A stretch of 64,000 bases of DNA from CAXXOK01 sp963674895. GTDB lineage: Bacteria; Bacillota; Clostridia; Christensenellales; Aristaeellaceae. The position numbers and the translations under genes were made by a program. Numbering within the stretch: position 1 is the first letter of the stretch; each line of letters opens with the position of its first letter. Below the pieces are notes generated by a model, which saw nothing but the letters and a program-made list of their open reading frames with translations, ran no database searches and was not told the origin of the DNA. The DNA lies in assembly GCA_963674895.2 (NCBI GenBank), contig CAXXCY010000003.1:744001-808000 (forward strand), in the 5' to 3' direction. Of the stretch, positions 25,705 to 34,810 are shown in pieces.

Positions 25705-26397
25705 ATGCATTATACCAGAGAAGTGCAGGAGATGGCTTGCATCAAGCAGGGTCCCAACCATGGCCCCGCGCCTATACCCGAAGAAGGCAAATGGGTACAA
25801 AGCCGTGTGATTACCGATATCAGCGGATTTACGCACGGCGTCGGCTGGTGCGCGCCGCAGCAGGGCGCCTGCAAGCTTTCGCTGAACGTCAAAGACGGCG
25901 TCATTCAGGAGGCGCTGGTGGAAACGCTCGGCTGCTCCGGCATGACGCACTCCGCCGCAATGGCCTGTGAAATCCTGCCCGGCAAAACGGTGCTGGAAGC
26001 GCTGAACACGGACCTCGTCTGTGACGCCATCAACACCGCCATGCGCGAGCTTTTTTTGCAGATTGCGTACGGGCGGACGCAAAGCGCGTTTTCGGAAGGC
26101 GGCCTGGAAATCGGCGCGGGGCTGGAAGACCTCGGCAAGGGGCTTCGCAGCCAGATCGGCACAATGTACGGCACCACCCTCAAAGGGCCCCGGTATCTGG
26201 AAATGGCGGAAGGCTACGTATTGAAAGTCGGGCTGGACGACGACCGGCAGATTATCGGCTATCAGTTTGTGAACCTTGGCAAAATGATGGAAGCCATCCG
26301 CAAAGGCGTGGACCCGAAGACCGCGTATGAAAAAAACGTCGGCACCTACGGCCGCTTCCAGGACGCGGTGGAAACCGTCGATCCGCGCAGCGAATAA
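25705..26397 (+). CDS. Iron-sulfur cluster assembly scaffold-like protein (partner of GGGtGRT protein)
   Basis: 230 residues. It resembles the IscU/NifU-like scaffold annotated beside GGGtGRT proteins. Conserved-looking residues are Cys in MACIKQG, GWCAPQQGACKLS and ETLGCSGMTHS, the last recalling the Cys loop of scaffold proteins. After residue ~100 it has SEGGLEIGAGLEDLGKGLR, not part of classic IscU, and ends with a short helix. The start ATG has GGGAGG upstream. It is 25 bases ahead of the GGGtGRT gene, and the pair forms one operon closed by a terminator. A role in metal cluster handling is inferred, not shown. Confidence 0.75.
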   Translation: MHYTREVQEMACIKQGPNHGPAPIPEEGKWVQSRVITDISGFTHGVGWCAPQQGACKLSLNVKDGVIQEALVETLGCSGMTHSAAMACEILPGKTVLEALNTDLVCDAINTAMRELFLQIAYGRTQSAFSEGGLEIGAGLEDLGKGLRSQIGTMYGTTLKGPRYLEMAEGYVLKVGLDDDRQIIGYQFVNLGKMMEAIRKGVDPKTAYEKNVGTYGRFQDAVETVDPRSE

Positions 26398-26422
26398 TTC
26401 CGAAAGAACGAGGTGATAGAGT

Positions 26423-27421
26423 ATGGCGAAATTTGAAGGTTATGACAGAAGAATAAAGCAGATCGAAAAGGTTCTTGCGGAATACGGCTTCAAAGACTTG
26501 GAAGCCATGGCGGATTTCGTAAAGGAAAAGGGTATCGACGTACGCGCCATCGTGCAGGGCGTGCAGCCCATCGCGTTTGAGAACGCCGTTTGGGCGTATA
26601 CGCTGGGCGCTGCGATCGCTTTCAAAAAGAACGTGAAATCAGCCGCGGACGCGGCCGAAGCGATCGGCGTCGGCTTGCAGACGTTCTGCATCCCCGGTTC
26701 GGTCGCCGACCAGCGCAAGGTGGGCCTGGGCCACGGCAATCTGGGCGCGATGCTTCTTCGTGAGGAGACCGGATGCTTTGCGTTCCTCGCCGGTCATGAA
26801 AGCTTTGCCGCTGCCGAGGGCGCTATCGGCATCGCGCGCACGGCCAATAAGGTGCGCAAAGAGCCCCTGCGCGTCATCCTCAACGGATTAGGCAAGGACG
26901 CGGCCTTTATCATCAGCCGCATAAACGGCTTTACATATGTAAAAACGCAGATGGATTATTCCACCGGCGAAGCCAGCATCGTGCAGGAAACACCCTACTC
27001 AAGCGGCGAGCGCGCCAAGGTGCGCTGCTACGGAACGGACGACGTCACCGAGGGCGTAGCGATCATGCAAATGGAGAAGGTGGACGTCTCCATCACCGGC
27101 AACTCCACCAATCCCACGCGCTTCCAGCACCCCGTAGCGGGTACGTACAAAAAATGGTGCGTGGAAAACGGCAAGAAGTATTTCTCCGTCGCCAGCGGCG
27201 GAGGCACAGGCCGTACCCTGCATCCCGACAACATGGCGGCCGGCCCCGCCAGCTACGGCATGACCGATACGCTCGGCCGCATGCATTCGGACGCGCAGTT
27301 CGCCGGTTCTTCCTCCGTGCCGGCGCACGTGGAAATGATGGGCCTGATCGGCATGGGCAACAACCCGATGGTCGGCGCGACCGTCGCGGTTGCCGTGGCA
27401 ATCGAGGAAGCGCTAAAGTAA
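26423..27421 (+). CDS. GGGtGRT protein (PF14057)
   Basis: 332 residues with the name-giving motif SVASGGGTGRTLHPDNMA near residue 255, and GLGHGNLGAMLLREETGCFAFLAGHESFAAAEG. The family is found in many anaerobes and has no proven function. The protein has no membrane segment or signal peptide, so it acts in the cytoplasm. GAGGTG stands about nine bases before the ATG. It always seems to be paired with a scaffold-like gene as here, suggesting a two-subunit or substrate-enzyme relation. The glycine-rich motif could be a phosphate- or nucleotide-binding loop, which is speculation. Confidence 0.88.
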   Translation: MAKFEGYDRRIKQIEKVLAEYGFKDLEAMADFVKEKGIDVRAIVQGVQPIAFENAVWAYTLGAAIAFKKNVKSAADAAEAIGVGLQTFCIPGSVADQRKVGLGHGNLGAMLLREETGCFAFLAGHESFAAAEGAIGIARTANKVRKEPLRVILNGLGKDAAFIISRINGFTYVKTQMDYSTGEASIVQETPYSSGERAKVRCYGTDDVTEGVAIMQMEKVDVSITGNSTNPTRFQHPVAGTYKKWCVENGKKYFSVASGGGTGRTLHPDNMAAGPASYGMTDTLGRMHSDAQFAGSSSVPAHVEMMGLIGMGNNPMVGATVAVAVAIEEALK

Positions 27422-27435
27422 CCAATTGACTAATT

Positions 27436-27467
27436 AAAAGATGAACAGTTTACTGTTCATCTTTTTT
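27436..27467 (+). terminator. Intrinsic terminator after GGGtGRT gene
   Basis: A near-perfect 13-pair AT-rich stem (AAAAGATGAACAG against its complement) with a four-base loop and a run of T, 15 bases past the stop. Confidence 0.9.
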
Positions 27468-27555
27468 ATATAAATATTATTGTTCGGAAGTGATTTTTAG
27501 CATTGACATGCCAATATATGGCTTATTAAGGTTATATAAAATTGTTTCGTAAAAT

Positions 27556-27584
27556 AAAACCACCGGCCGTGCCGGTGGTTTTTT
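27556..27584 (-). terminator. Intrinsic terminator after the SPFH gene (bidirectional)
   Basis: Stem ACCACCGGC/GCCGGTGGT with a three-base loop, flanked by A-run and T-run, so it can work on both strands. It lies eight bases past the stop of the SPFH gene and backs up the plus-strand terminator at 27436. The bases between (27468-27555) hold no gene. Confidence 0.88.
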
Positions 27585-27591
27585 GTTCCCC

Positions 27592-28644
27592 TTATTCTAC
27601 TTTCTGCCCGCACACGGTGCAGTAAATGGCGGTGGGCGTAAGCTTTGCGCCGCACTTTTTGCAGATCTTTGCAGGCGGGTTTTGATTCGCGCCGCATTCC
27701 GGGCAGAATTTGCTGCCTTCCGGAATCTGCTGACCGCAATTGATGCAGGGTACGGTGGCGGCTGCCTTCGGCTGGCTGGCGGCGTTCATGCTCTGCGCGA
27801 ACATCTGCCCCATTGCCGCGCCTGCGCCCATCCCGACGCCCATGCCGGCCATTCCCCCGCCGCCTTCGTTATTGGCGGCTTCGCGCATGGCTTCGGCGGC
27901 CTGGTATTGCGTATATTTGTTCAAATCGCCCGCGACGCCCATGGACGTGCGCTTATCGATGGCCTTTTCCACATCCTCGGGCAGGCTGATGTTTTCGATC
28001 ACAAAACTGGTGAGCGTCAGGCCGAGCGCCTCCACCTGCGGGTTGAGGGCCTTTTGCACAAACGCGCTCAGTTCCTGATAGTTGGCGGCCATATCCAGCG
28101 CGGGAATCTTGCTCTCGGCGATCGCGTCGCTGAGCCCCGAAATCAGAGTCCGCTTGATCTGGCCCTCCACGTCTTCCACCGTGAACATCCCGTTGGTGCC
28201 GAAAACCTCTTTGAGGAACACCTCGGCGTCTTTGACGCGGAACGCGAATACGCCGAACGCGCGGATGCGGATCATGCCGAACTCGGCGTCGCGCATCATC
28301 ACGGGGTTGCTCGTACCCCATTTGCGGTCGAGGAACTGCTTGGTGTTGACAAAATAGACGTCCGATTTGAACGGAGACTTAAAGCCGAACTTCCAGGATT
28401 TCAGCGCCGTCATGATCGGCATATTGCTCGTGGAAAGCTCATACCGGCCTGGCTCGAAGATATCCGCAAGCTGCCCTTCGTTTACGAAGACGGCCAGCTG
28501 GCTTTCGCGCACCGTCAGCTGCGCGCCCATCATGATCTCCTTGCCGTCCATATCGTAGCGGTGAACCATCGTGTTCTGGGTGCTGTCTTTCCATTCGATG
28601 ACGTCGATAAACTGGCTCGTAACGATCTTCTTAAACAAACCCAT
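27592..28644 (-). CDS. SPFH-domain protein with two C-terminal zinc ribbons (YdjI-like)
   Basis: 350 residues. The N-terminal half to about residue 230 is an SPFH/band-7-like domain of the YdjI type: FIDVIEWKDSTQNTMVHRY, PGRYELSTSNMP and VFGTNGMFTVEDVEGQIKR. A Gly/Met/Ala-rich linker (AGMGVGMGAGAAMGQM) follows. The end has two zinc ribbons, CINCGQQIPEGSKFCPECG and CKKCGAKLTPTAIYCTVCG. It has no clear membrane helix. Proteins of this type are linked to membrane-stress or phage-shock-like systems in Bacilli. AGGAGGGG lies before the ATG. It is three bases downstream of the preceding gene, so they form one operon. Confidence 0.9.
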   Translation of the reverse strand: MGLFKKIVTSQFIDVIEWKDSTQNTMVHRYDMDGKEIMMGAQLTVRESQLAVFVNEGQLADIFEPGRYELSTSNMPIMTALKSWKFGFKSPFKSDVYFVNTKQFLDRKWGTSNPVMMRDAEFGMIRIRAFGVFAFRVKDAEVFLKEVFGTNGMFTVEDVEGQIKRTLISGLSDAIAESKIPALDMAANYQELSAFVQKALNPQVEALGLTLTSFVIENISLPEDVEKAIDKRTSMGVAGDLNKYTQYQAAEAMREAANNEGGGGMAGMGVGMGAGAAMGQMFAQSMNAASQPKAAATVPCINCGQQIPEGSKFCPECGANQNPPAKICKKCGAKLTPTAIYCTVCGQKVE

Positions 28645-28647
28645 GCT

Positions 28648-29463
28648 TTATTCCCCTCCTAATTTTTGATCACACCACGGACAATCCGCCGCAAAATTCA
28701 CCAATCCGTCCAGGATTCTGAGCTCCGTCAGGCTCATGGACAATCCCAGATAGTGCTGTATACGCTCGATGGTTTCCTCGATATAGGCCCTGACTACGGA
28801 ATCGGACACGGATTCTTCCGTTCCGTCAGACCGCGGGCTGAATACAATGCGCACTTCTTCCGGCGAAACGACAGCGATATGGATATTCATCTGTTCGTAC
28901 GCTTCCCCGAAGAAATTCCGCAGAGCCGTCGCCAGCCGTTCGCTGCCGTAATGCCAGCGCTCCGTGATGAACATATCGCCCTGGGGAATGCTGACTCTGG
29001 CGAAGATGCAGGGCCGCTCAGGATCGTCCGAGCAACGGTACAGGCGCTGCTGCTTCAAAATTTCGGGTTTATTCGACGCAAGGCGGGAGAGCAGGTACTT
29101 AATCCAACGCTCTCGCGCCAAGGCGAAATTGACGACTTCGTCATAAGCGTCGTTGGAGTCGTCGGTATGTATCTGGTTGAGAAGCAGTTCCACCTCGCGG
29201 ATGACGGCGAGCTGCTCCTCCTGATCATCCAAAATCTTAAAAATCGGAATATGGGGCTGATTCTTATCCATCCAGTCGTCCAAATCCGAAAAGCCTTCAT
29301 CGATGCCGACGGCGTCGATATGGTGCTTTCCCATGCACTCTATCGCTTCTTCCAGCGTTCTGCGAATCCGGGGCGCCTTGAAGCCCATCGTTTCCCAGCC
29401 GTCTGTCCCGGCGAAATTCTTTTCTACTGTCGGTGACTTCGTTACAATCAAGAGCCTATACAC
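28648..29463 (-). CDS. Unassigned cytoplasmic protein with a receiver-like N-terminus, no output domain
   Basis: 271 residues from a GTG at 29463 (GGAGG nine bases upstream; a TTG at 29472 touches that site). The first ~110 residues have the pattern of a CheY-like receiver: YRLLIVTKSPTVEKNF, then AIECMGKHHIDAVGIDEGF, and IPIFKIL. The acidic pocket and phospho-acceptor Asp are not in the normal context, so it looks degenerate. The C-terminal half holds predicted helices (YDEVVNFALARERWIKYLLSRL) and CPWCDQKL near the end, but no helix-turn-helix DNA-binding domain was recognised. It is co-transcribed with the SPFH zinc-ribbon gene. Function not assigned. Confidence 0.65.
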   Translation of the reverse strand: MYRLLIVTKSPTVEKNFAGTDGWETMGFKAPRIRRTLEEAIECMGKHHIDAVGIDEGFSDLDDWMDKNQPHIPIFKILDDQEEQLAVIREVELLLNQIHTDDSNDAYDEVVNFALARERWIKYLLSRLASNKPEILKQQRLYRCSDDPERPCIFARVSIPQGDMFITERWHYGSERLATALRNFFGEAYEQMNIHIAVVSPEEVRIVFSPRSDGTEESVSDSVVRAYIEETIERIQHYLGLSMSLTELRILDGLVNFAADCPWCDQKLGGE

Positions 29464-29499
29464 AAACGCCAACCTCCAATAGTTTCAGGATATGCATTT

Positions 29500-29528
29500 A
29501 TTATACCCAATTTTCGCGGATATTTCAA
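29500..29528 (-). promoter_or_regulatory. Promoter for the receiver-like/SPFH operon
   Basis: Minus strand: TTGAAA, a 17-base spacer and a perfect TATAAT, about 37 bases before the GTG start. Confidence 0.8.
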
Positions 29529-29588
29529 TCGCTATGCGAATTCCTTCCGGATACTCTATAGCGGTATGAATCGGGCGCACCTTGTTTC

Positions 29589-29616
29589 TTGCAAGATTGA
29601 ACGATTCTGCTATAAT
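29589..29616 (+). promoter_or_regulatory. Promoter for cyclophilin-mutS2
   Basis: Plus strand: TTGCAA, a 16-base spacer and extended -10 TGCTATAAT, about 40 bases before the ATG. Diverges from the SPFH operon promoter. Confidence 0.75.
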
Positions 29617-29655
29617 AACAGGCAGGTTCAAAACCATGCAGAAAGGGAATATTGT

Positions 29656-30171
29656 ATGAAAAACCCCACCTTTACCATTACCATGGAATCCGGCGAACAA
29701 ATGACCGGGGAATTGTATCCCGATATCGCGCCGGAATCCGCCGGCAATTTTATCGCGCTGGCCAACAGCGGCTACTACGACGGGCTGACGTTCCACCGCT
29801 GCATTCCCGGATTTATGATTCAGAGCGGATGCCCGTTGGGGACCGGGACGGGTGGCCCCGGATATTCCATCAAGGGGGAATTTGCGCAAAACGGGCATCA
29901 AAACCCTCTGAAGCACACACGGGGCGTGCTCAGCATGGCGCGCAGCATGAAGATGGACAGCGCGGGCTCCCAGTTTTTTATCATGACGAGCGACAGCCCG
30001 CATCTGGACGGCTCGTACGCAGCGTTCGGCAAGGTGCTGGACGGGCTGGACGTCGCAAACGGCATCGTGAAGTCCCCCACCAACGCGCAGGATAAGCCGC
30101 TTGCGCCGCAGGTCATCCGTACCATCCGCGTGGATACGTACGGATTTGAATATCCGTTCCACAAATTATAG
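29656..30171 (+). CDS. Cyclophilin-type peptidyl-prolyl cis-trans isomerase
   Basis: 171 residues, the standard single-domain bacterial cyclophilin. Landmarks: NFIALANSGYYDGLTFHRCIPGFMIQSGCP, LSMARSMKMDSAGSQFFIM and HLDGSYAAFGKV, which include the catalytic Arg (FHR) and the Phe/Met/Gln of the active site. No signal peptide, so cytoplasmic. The ATG at 29656 has GAAAGGG ahead; an upstream in-frame ATG at 29566 would precede the promoter. It is followed after 26 bases by mutS2, probably on the same transcript. Confidence 0.95.
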   Translation: MKNPTFTITMESGEQMTGELYPDIAPESAGNFIALANSGYYDGLTFHRCIPGFMIQSGCPLGTGTGGPGYSIKGEFAQNGHQNPLKHTRGVLSMARSMKMDSAGSQFFIMTSDSPHLDGSYAAFGKVLDGLDVANGIVKSPTNAQDKPLAPQVIRTIRVDTYGFEYPFHKL

Positions 30172-30197
30172 GTTCCGTATTTTGAAAGGAGCAGTGC

Positions 30198-32552
30198 ATG
30201 AACATCAAACGCGAACTTCGTGTGCTGGAATTTGATAAAATCAGGGAAAAGCTGTCCGCCTTCTGCGTTACGCCGCTTGGCGCCCCGCTTTGCTTGCGCC
30301 TGCTGCCGGAATCCGATTTCGATCAGGTCCGGCGCGCGCTGGATGAAACACAGGAAGCCGTAAGGGTAACCGGGCATACGGGCGGCAATCCGCTGCGTTC
30401 GTTTGAAAACGTCGCGGACGAGCTTCAGCTTGCCAAAAAAGGCGCGATGCTCTCTCCCCGTTCGCTGCTCAATGTAGCGGGCTGCATGTCCGCCGCGCGG
30501 TCGGCCAGGGCGCTTTTGACGAAAGACAATCAGGATACGCCGATCCTCTCTTCCCTCGCGTCGCTGATTACCGTCAACCAGGCGCTGGAGCAGGAGATTA
30601 CCGATGCGATTCTTGGCGACGACGAGATCGCGGACCGCGCTTCGGCTGAGCTTTCACAGATCCGAAAAAAAATGCGCATCGTCGGCGACCGTGTCCGCGA
30701 GAAGCTTAACGGCATCGTTCACGGCTCCGGCTACGCAAAATACCTTCAGGAATCCATCATCACCATGCGAAACGGTCGCTACTGCGTGCCGGTAAAGGCT
30801 GAATACCGCGCAAGTGTTCCCGGGCTGGTGCACGATCAAAGCTCCACCGGCGCCACGCTGTTCGTGGAACCGATGAGCGTGGTGGAGCTTGGCAACGATC
30901 TAAAGCAGCTCCAGGCGCAGGAGCAGAAAGAAATCGCGCGCATTCTGCAGGCGCTGACGGACCAGGTGGGCTACGTGGCGGACGAGCTGACGGGCAACCT
31001 GGATATCCTGGCGAGGCTGGATTTCGCGTTTGCCAAAGCGTTGCTTGCCGCAGGTATGGACGCGGTACTTCCGAAAATCAACCAAAACGGCTGGCTGGAC
31101 ATTGTGCGCGGCAGGCATCCGCTGATCGATCCCAAGCTCGTCGTGCCCTGCAACATCCATATCGGCAGGGAATTCACTACGCTGATCATCACCGGCCCGA
31201 ATACGGGAGGTAAAACTGTAACGCTGAAAACCGTCGGCCTGATCACGCTGATGATGCAGTCCGGCTTGCTTGTGCCGGCGGACAACGGCACGGAGCTTGC
31301 GGTGTTTGACCACGTATACGCCGATATCGGCGACGAACAGTCCATCGAGCAATCCCTGTCCACCTTCTCCGGGCATATGACCAATATCGTCGAAATTATC
31401 AACCATGTGCAAAGCAACGACCTGGCGCTGTTTGACGAGCTGGGCGCGGGCACCGACCCCACCGAGGGCGCCGCTTTGGCGCAGACGATCCTCATCCATC
31501 TGCAAAAGCGCGCGATCCGCACCCTCGCCACCACCCATTACAGCGAGTTGAAGGTGTTCGCGATGACCACGCCGGGCGTGGAGAACGCCAGCGTGGAATT
31601 CGATATCGAAACGCTGCGCCCCACATATCGCCTGTCTATCGGGATTCCCGGAAAAAGCAACGCCTTTGAAATCAGCCGGAAGCTGGGCATGGGGCAGGAC
31701 CTGATCGACGGCGCGAAGGAGCTTTTGTCCAAGAACGACATCCGCTTTGAAGACGTGATCGCAAACGCCGAGTATCACCGCGGGATCGCGGAAAAAGAGC
31801 GCACGATCGCCGAAAAGACGCGGCAGGAGACCGTTAAGCTCAGGGACGAGGCGGAGAAGCTGAGAAACGAGATCGAAGAGAAGCGGCAGACGAACATCCG
31901 CCGCGCCAAGGACGACGCCAAGCGTATTCTGGAAAACGCGCGCGCCGAATCCGAGACCATCCTCGCCGATTTGAAAAAGCTTCGCAAGAACGCTGCCGCG
32001 CCGGACGCGGAGGCGATCGCGCTGCGCAAACGCCTCAACGAGGGAATCGACAAGCTGAGCGAGGAGCTCAGCCAAAAGACGGAATCCACGCACCGCGCGC
32101 CTAAAACCGTCCGCGCCGGCGAGCATGTGGAGATCGTGCACCTGGGCCAGAAGGGCACCGTGCTCGGTCCGCCCAATAAAAAGGGCGAGGTGGAAATCCA
32201 GGCGGGAATCCTCAAGCTCAAAGCCCACCTGAGCCAGCTGCGTACGCTGGAGCCAAAGAAGGACAAACAGACGACCGTGATGACGAAAACCGGCGCCATG
32301 AGCCGGAACGTGCCCCTGGAAATCGACGTCCGCGGGCACGCGATCGACGAAGCGCTGCCAGAAATCGACCGATATCTGGACGAGGCCATGCTTGCGGGTC
32401 TTCACGAGGTCAATATCATCCATGGGAAGGGGACCGGCGTACTGCGCACCGGCGTACAGCGCCACCTGAAAAAACATATGAATGTAAAAAGTTACCGGCT
32501 GGGCGTTTACGGTGAAGGAGAAGATGGCGTTACCGTGGTAACTCTGAAATAA
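30198..32552 (+). CDS. mutS2: Endonuclease MutS2
   Basis: 784 residues, full length. The N-terminal core and lever domains are followed by the MutS-type ATPase with Walker A GPNTGGKT (residues 333-340), STFSGHMTNIVEII and Walker B LALFDELGAGTDPTEGAALA, then a long charged coiled coil (about 515-610). The C-terminal Smr nuclease domain has IDVRGHAIDEALPEIDRYLD and IIHGKGTGVLRTGVQ. MutS2 acts on recombination intermediates and, in B. subtilis, on collided ribosomes. AAAGGAG precedes the ATG. It is flanked by the cyclophilin and a two-component system with short gaps, so read-through into the regulator is possible. Confidence 0.96.
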   Translation: MNIKRELRVLEFDKIREKLSAFCVTPLGAPLCLRLLPESDFDQVRRALDETQEAVRVTGHTGGNPLRSFENVADELQLAKKGAMLSPRSLLNVAGCMSAARSARALLTKDNQDTPILSSLASLITVNQALEQEITDAILGDDEIADRASAELSQIRKKMRIVGDRVREKLNGIVHGSGYAKYLQESIITMRNGRYCVPVKAEYRASVPGLVHDQSSTGATLFVEPMSVVELGNDLKQLQAQEQKEIARILQALTDQVGYVADELTGNLDILARLDFAFAKALLAAGMDAVLPKINQNGWLDIVRGRHPLIDPKLVVPCNIHIGREFTTLIITGPNTGGKTVTLKTVGLITLMMQSGLLVPADNGTELAVFDHVYADIGDEQSIEQSLSTFSGHMTNIVEIINHVQSNDLALFDELGAGTDPTEGAALAQTILIHLQKRAIRTLATTHYSELKVFAMTTPGVENASVEFDIETLRPTYRLSIGIPGKSNAFEISRKLGMGQDLIDGAKELLSKNDIRFEDVIANAEYHRGIAEKERTIAEKTRQETVKLRDEAEKLRNEIEEKRQTNIRRAKDDAKRILENARAESETILADLKKLRKNAAAPDAEAIALRKRLNEGIDKLSEELSQKTESTHRAPKTVRAGEHVEIVHLGQKGTVLGPPNKKGEVEIQAGILKLKAHLSQLRTLEPKKDKQTTVMTKTGAMSRNVPLEIDVRGHAIDEALPEIDRYLDEAMLAGLHEVNIIHGKGTGVLRTGVQRHLKKHMNVKSYRLGVYGEGEDGVTVVTLK

Positions 32553-32578
32553 CCGGACCCGCGTGCAAAGGAGCGATG

Positions 32579-33280
32579 ATGATGGACAGCCAAACCATAC
32601 TCCTGATCGACGACGATCAGAACGTAAGCCACCTCATCCGCCTGTACCTGGAAAAGGAAGGCTATCAGGTGCACGAAGCCGCCCGGGGCGACGAGGGGCT
32701 GGCGGCGTTCCGGCAGCACGCGCCTTCGCTGGTGCTGCTGGATATCATGCTGCCGGGTATCGACGGGCTGGATGTTCTGCGCGAAATCCGCAAAACCAGC
32801 AAAGTGCCGGTGATTATGCTGACCGCGAAGGACGAGACCTTTGATAAGGTCCTGGGGCTGGAGCTCGGCGCAGACGATTACATTACCAAGCCTTTCAAAA
32901 ACAAGGAACTCGTCGCGCGGGTCAAGGCCGTGCTCCGGCGCACGCGCGATACCGAGGAGACTAAGGAAGAGCCGGAGACCGTGCATTATCCCAGCCTCTC
33001 GATCAGCCTGGCGAGCTACGAGGTTATCTACGAGGACGAATCGGTGGATATGCCGCCCAAGGAACTTGAGCTTTTGTATTACCTCGCGTCCCATCCCAAC
33101 ATCGTTTTTACGCGCGAACAGCTGTTGCAGCGCGTTTGGGGGTTTGATTTTTACGGCGACAGCCGGACTGTGGACGTGCATGTGAAAAGGCTCAGGGAAA
33201 AACTTGTAAATTGTGAGAAATACGGGTGGGAAATCTTTACGAAATGGCGCGTCGGGTATAAATTTGAAGTGAAACGGTAA
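32579..33280 (+). CDS. OmpR/PhoB-family response regulator
   Basis: 233 residues. The receiver domain has the acidic pair LLIDDD, the phospho-acceptor aspartate in LVLLDIMLPGIDG (about residue 55), the Thr in VIMLTAKDE and the Lys in YITKPFKNKEL. The winged-helix output domain (about 130-233) has LTPKE-like MPPKELELLYYLAS, RVWGFDFYGDSRTVDVHVKRLREKL, and FTKWRVGYKFEV. The first of three consecutive ATGs lies too close to the AGGAG site; the second (32579) or third (32582) is more likely. It pairs with the histidine kinase 21 bases downstream. Target genes are unknown; the flanking genes may include some. Confidence 0.95.
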   Translation: MMDSQTILLIDDDQNVSHLIRLYLEKEGYQVHEAARGDEGLAAFRQHAPSLVLLDIMLPGIDGLDVLREIRKTSKVPVIMLTAKDETFDKVLGLELGADDYITKPFKNKELVARVKAVLRRTRDTEETKEEPETVHYPSLSISLASYEVIYEDESVDMPPKELELLYYLASHPNIVFTREQLLQRVWGFDFYGDSRTVDVHVKRLREKLVNCEKYGWEIFTKWRVGYKFEVKR

Positions 33281-33301
33281 ACCATTGGCAAGGTGAAACG
33301 A

Positions 33302-34774
33302 ATGTTTAGCGGATTATTTTCCAAACTGTTTTTAATTTTGTTGGTCATCATACTGGTCGTCGTCCTGATCGGCGCGGGTTTTTCCGCCTATACGATTCGC
33401 AACAACATGATCGAAAGCAGAATGGAACACCTGCTGCTGCAGGCGCGTGAAATCGCGTATCTGGTCAGCCAGGAACCGGATGCCAACCTGAACAAGTATC
33501 TGGACACGGATACGTCCTTCACGCAGTACATCCATTGGAAGGCAAACCGGATACTGGCCGATTACGGCGCTTATATCCTGATCATCGACCGCAACGGGCG
33601 TGCGCTTGACAATATGAACCGCGTTCTGCTCACCAATCCGGACAGCGTTTCCGGCCTGACCGTCAACGACATCCGGGATGCGATACGCGAGGTGCTGTCC
33701 GGCAAGGAAGTCACCACCAAGGTCGTCAACGAGGCGGCGGGCACGGTATTTACGGTCGCGGTGCCGATCATGCAGGACAAAAGCATCCTCGGAGCCGTAT
33801 TCATCCACACGGAAGCGCAGATCATCGAGACGGAATATCTGGACATCCTTATTCAAATCGTTCTGGGCTTCCTCATCGCCGCGGTCCTGGCGCTGGTTTT
33901 TGCGGTTGTATTCACCCGCAGTATCGTCAAGCCGATCGCCGCGATGACCAAAGCGGCCGAAGCGATGAGCCGGGGCGACTTCTCCGTGCGTACCGACGCT
34001 ACCGGCTTCAACGAGGTGGATAACCTCGCGCTTTCCTTCAACACCATGGCCAGCAAGCTGTCCACGATTGAGGACAACCGCAGGGAATTCGTCGGGAACG
34101 TCAGCCATGAATTGCGTTCGCCGATTACCAGCATCCACGGCTATGTGGACGGTATGCTGGACGGCACCATTCCGCCGGAGGAGTATCCCAGGTACCTGCG
34201 CATCGTCGGCGACGAAGCCATGCGCATGAAGAGCCTCATTGCCGACCTTTTGGAATTGAGCCGTATGGAAGACGGCGTGGCGACCCTGGACCAGAAGGAC
34301 TATGACCTGCACGAATCCATCCGGCGCGTTTTGATCGGGCGTATGAACGAGATCGAAAAAAAGCAAATTCAGCTGCATCTGGAGTTCACGGAGGAACCCT
34401 GCTATGTGTATGCCGACCAGGCGAGAATCGAGCAGGTGATTCTCAACATTGCGGATAATGCCGTCAAGTTCCTGCACAGCGGCGGAAACTTGACAATCCA
34501 TACGTCGATAGTGCATGATATAGTAACGGTTTTGGTTATGAACGACGGTCCGCCGATTTTACCCGAAGACCAGCCGCACGTATTCGAACGCTTTTACAAA
34601 TCGGATAAAGCGCATACCGTCGGCAAGGATTCCGGCACGGGCCTCGGGCTGAGTATCAGCAAGCGCATTATGGAGATGCACGGACAGACCATCCGGCTTG
34701 TGCCAATACAAAAAGGGGCCGCTTTTGAGTTCACGCTCCGGAAAGGCGCCTTCCCGCGGAAAATGAACCACTAA
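33302..34774 (+). CDS. Membrane sensor histidine kinase
   Basis: 490 residues. Two membrane helices (about residues 6-30 and 175-198) flank an extracellular sensing region of about 145 residues. A HAMP segment follows (VFTRSIVKPIAAMTKAAEAMSRGDF), then the H-box FVGNVSHELRSPITSIHGY with His269. The ATPase domain has NIADNAVKF, and SGTGLGLSISKRIMEMHG. This is a PhoR/VicK-like layout, without a PAS domain. A GTG at 33293 overlaps the AAGG ribosome-binding bases, so the ATG at 33302 is chosen. It should phosphorylate the response regulator immediately upstream. Confidence 0.95.
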   Translation: MFSGLFSKLFLILLVIILVVVLIGAGFSAYTIRNNMIESRMEHLLLQAREIAYLVSQEPDANLNKYLDTDTSFTQYIHWKANRILADYGAYILIIDRNGRALDNMNRVLLTNPDSVSGLTVNDIRDAIREVLSGKEVTTKVVNEAAGTVFTVAVPIMQDKSILGAVFIHTEAQIIETEYLDILIQIVLGFLIAAVLALVFAVVFTRSIVKPIAAMTKAAEAMSRGDFSVRTDATGFNEVDNLALSFNTMASKLSTIEDNRREFVGNVSHELRSPITSIHGYVDGMLDGTIPPEEYPRYLRIVGDEAMRMKSLIADLLELSRMEDGVATLDQKDYDLHESIRRVLIGRMNEIEKKQIQLHLEFTEEPCYVYADQARIEQVILNIADNAVKFLHSGGNLTIHTSIVHDIVTVLVMNDGPPILPEDQPHVFERFYKSDKAHTVGKDSGTGLGLSISKRIMEMHGQTIRLVPIQKGAAFEFTLRKGAFPRKMNH

Positions 34775-34810
34775 CCCGCCAAAAATATTTATGAGAGGAG
34801 CGAAACGGAT

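Noticed and set aside
27503..27555. Orphan promoter (perfect TTGACA) giving a short RNA ending at the 27556 terminator
   Set aside because: No acceptable -10 lies at 16-18 bases (only TATTAA at 15), so a small RNA gene is not supported.
30900..32477. 525-codon minus-strand frame opposite mutS2
   Set aside because: No recognisable motif and fully covered by the MutS2 ATPase and Smr domains.
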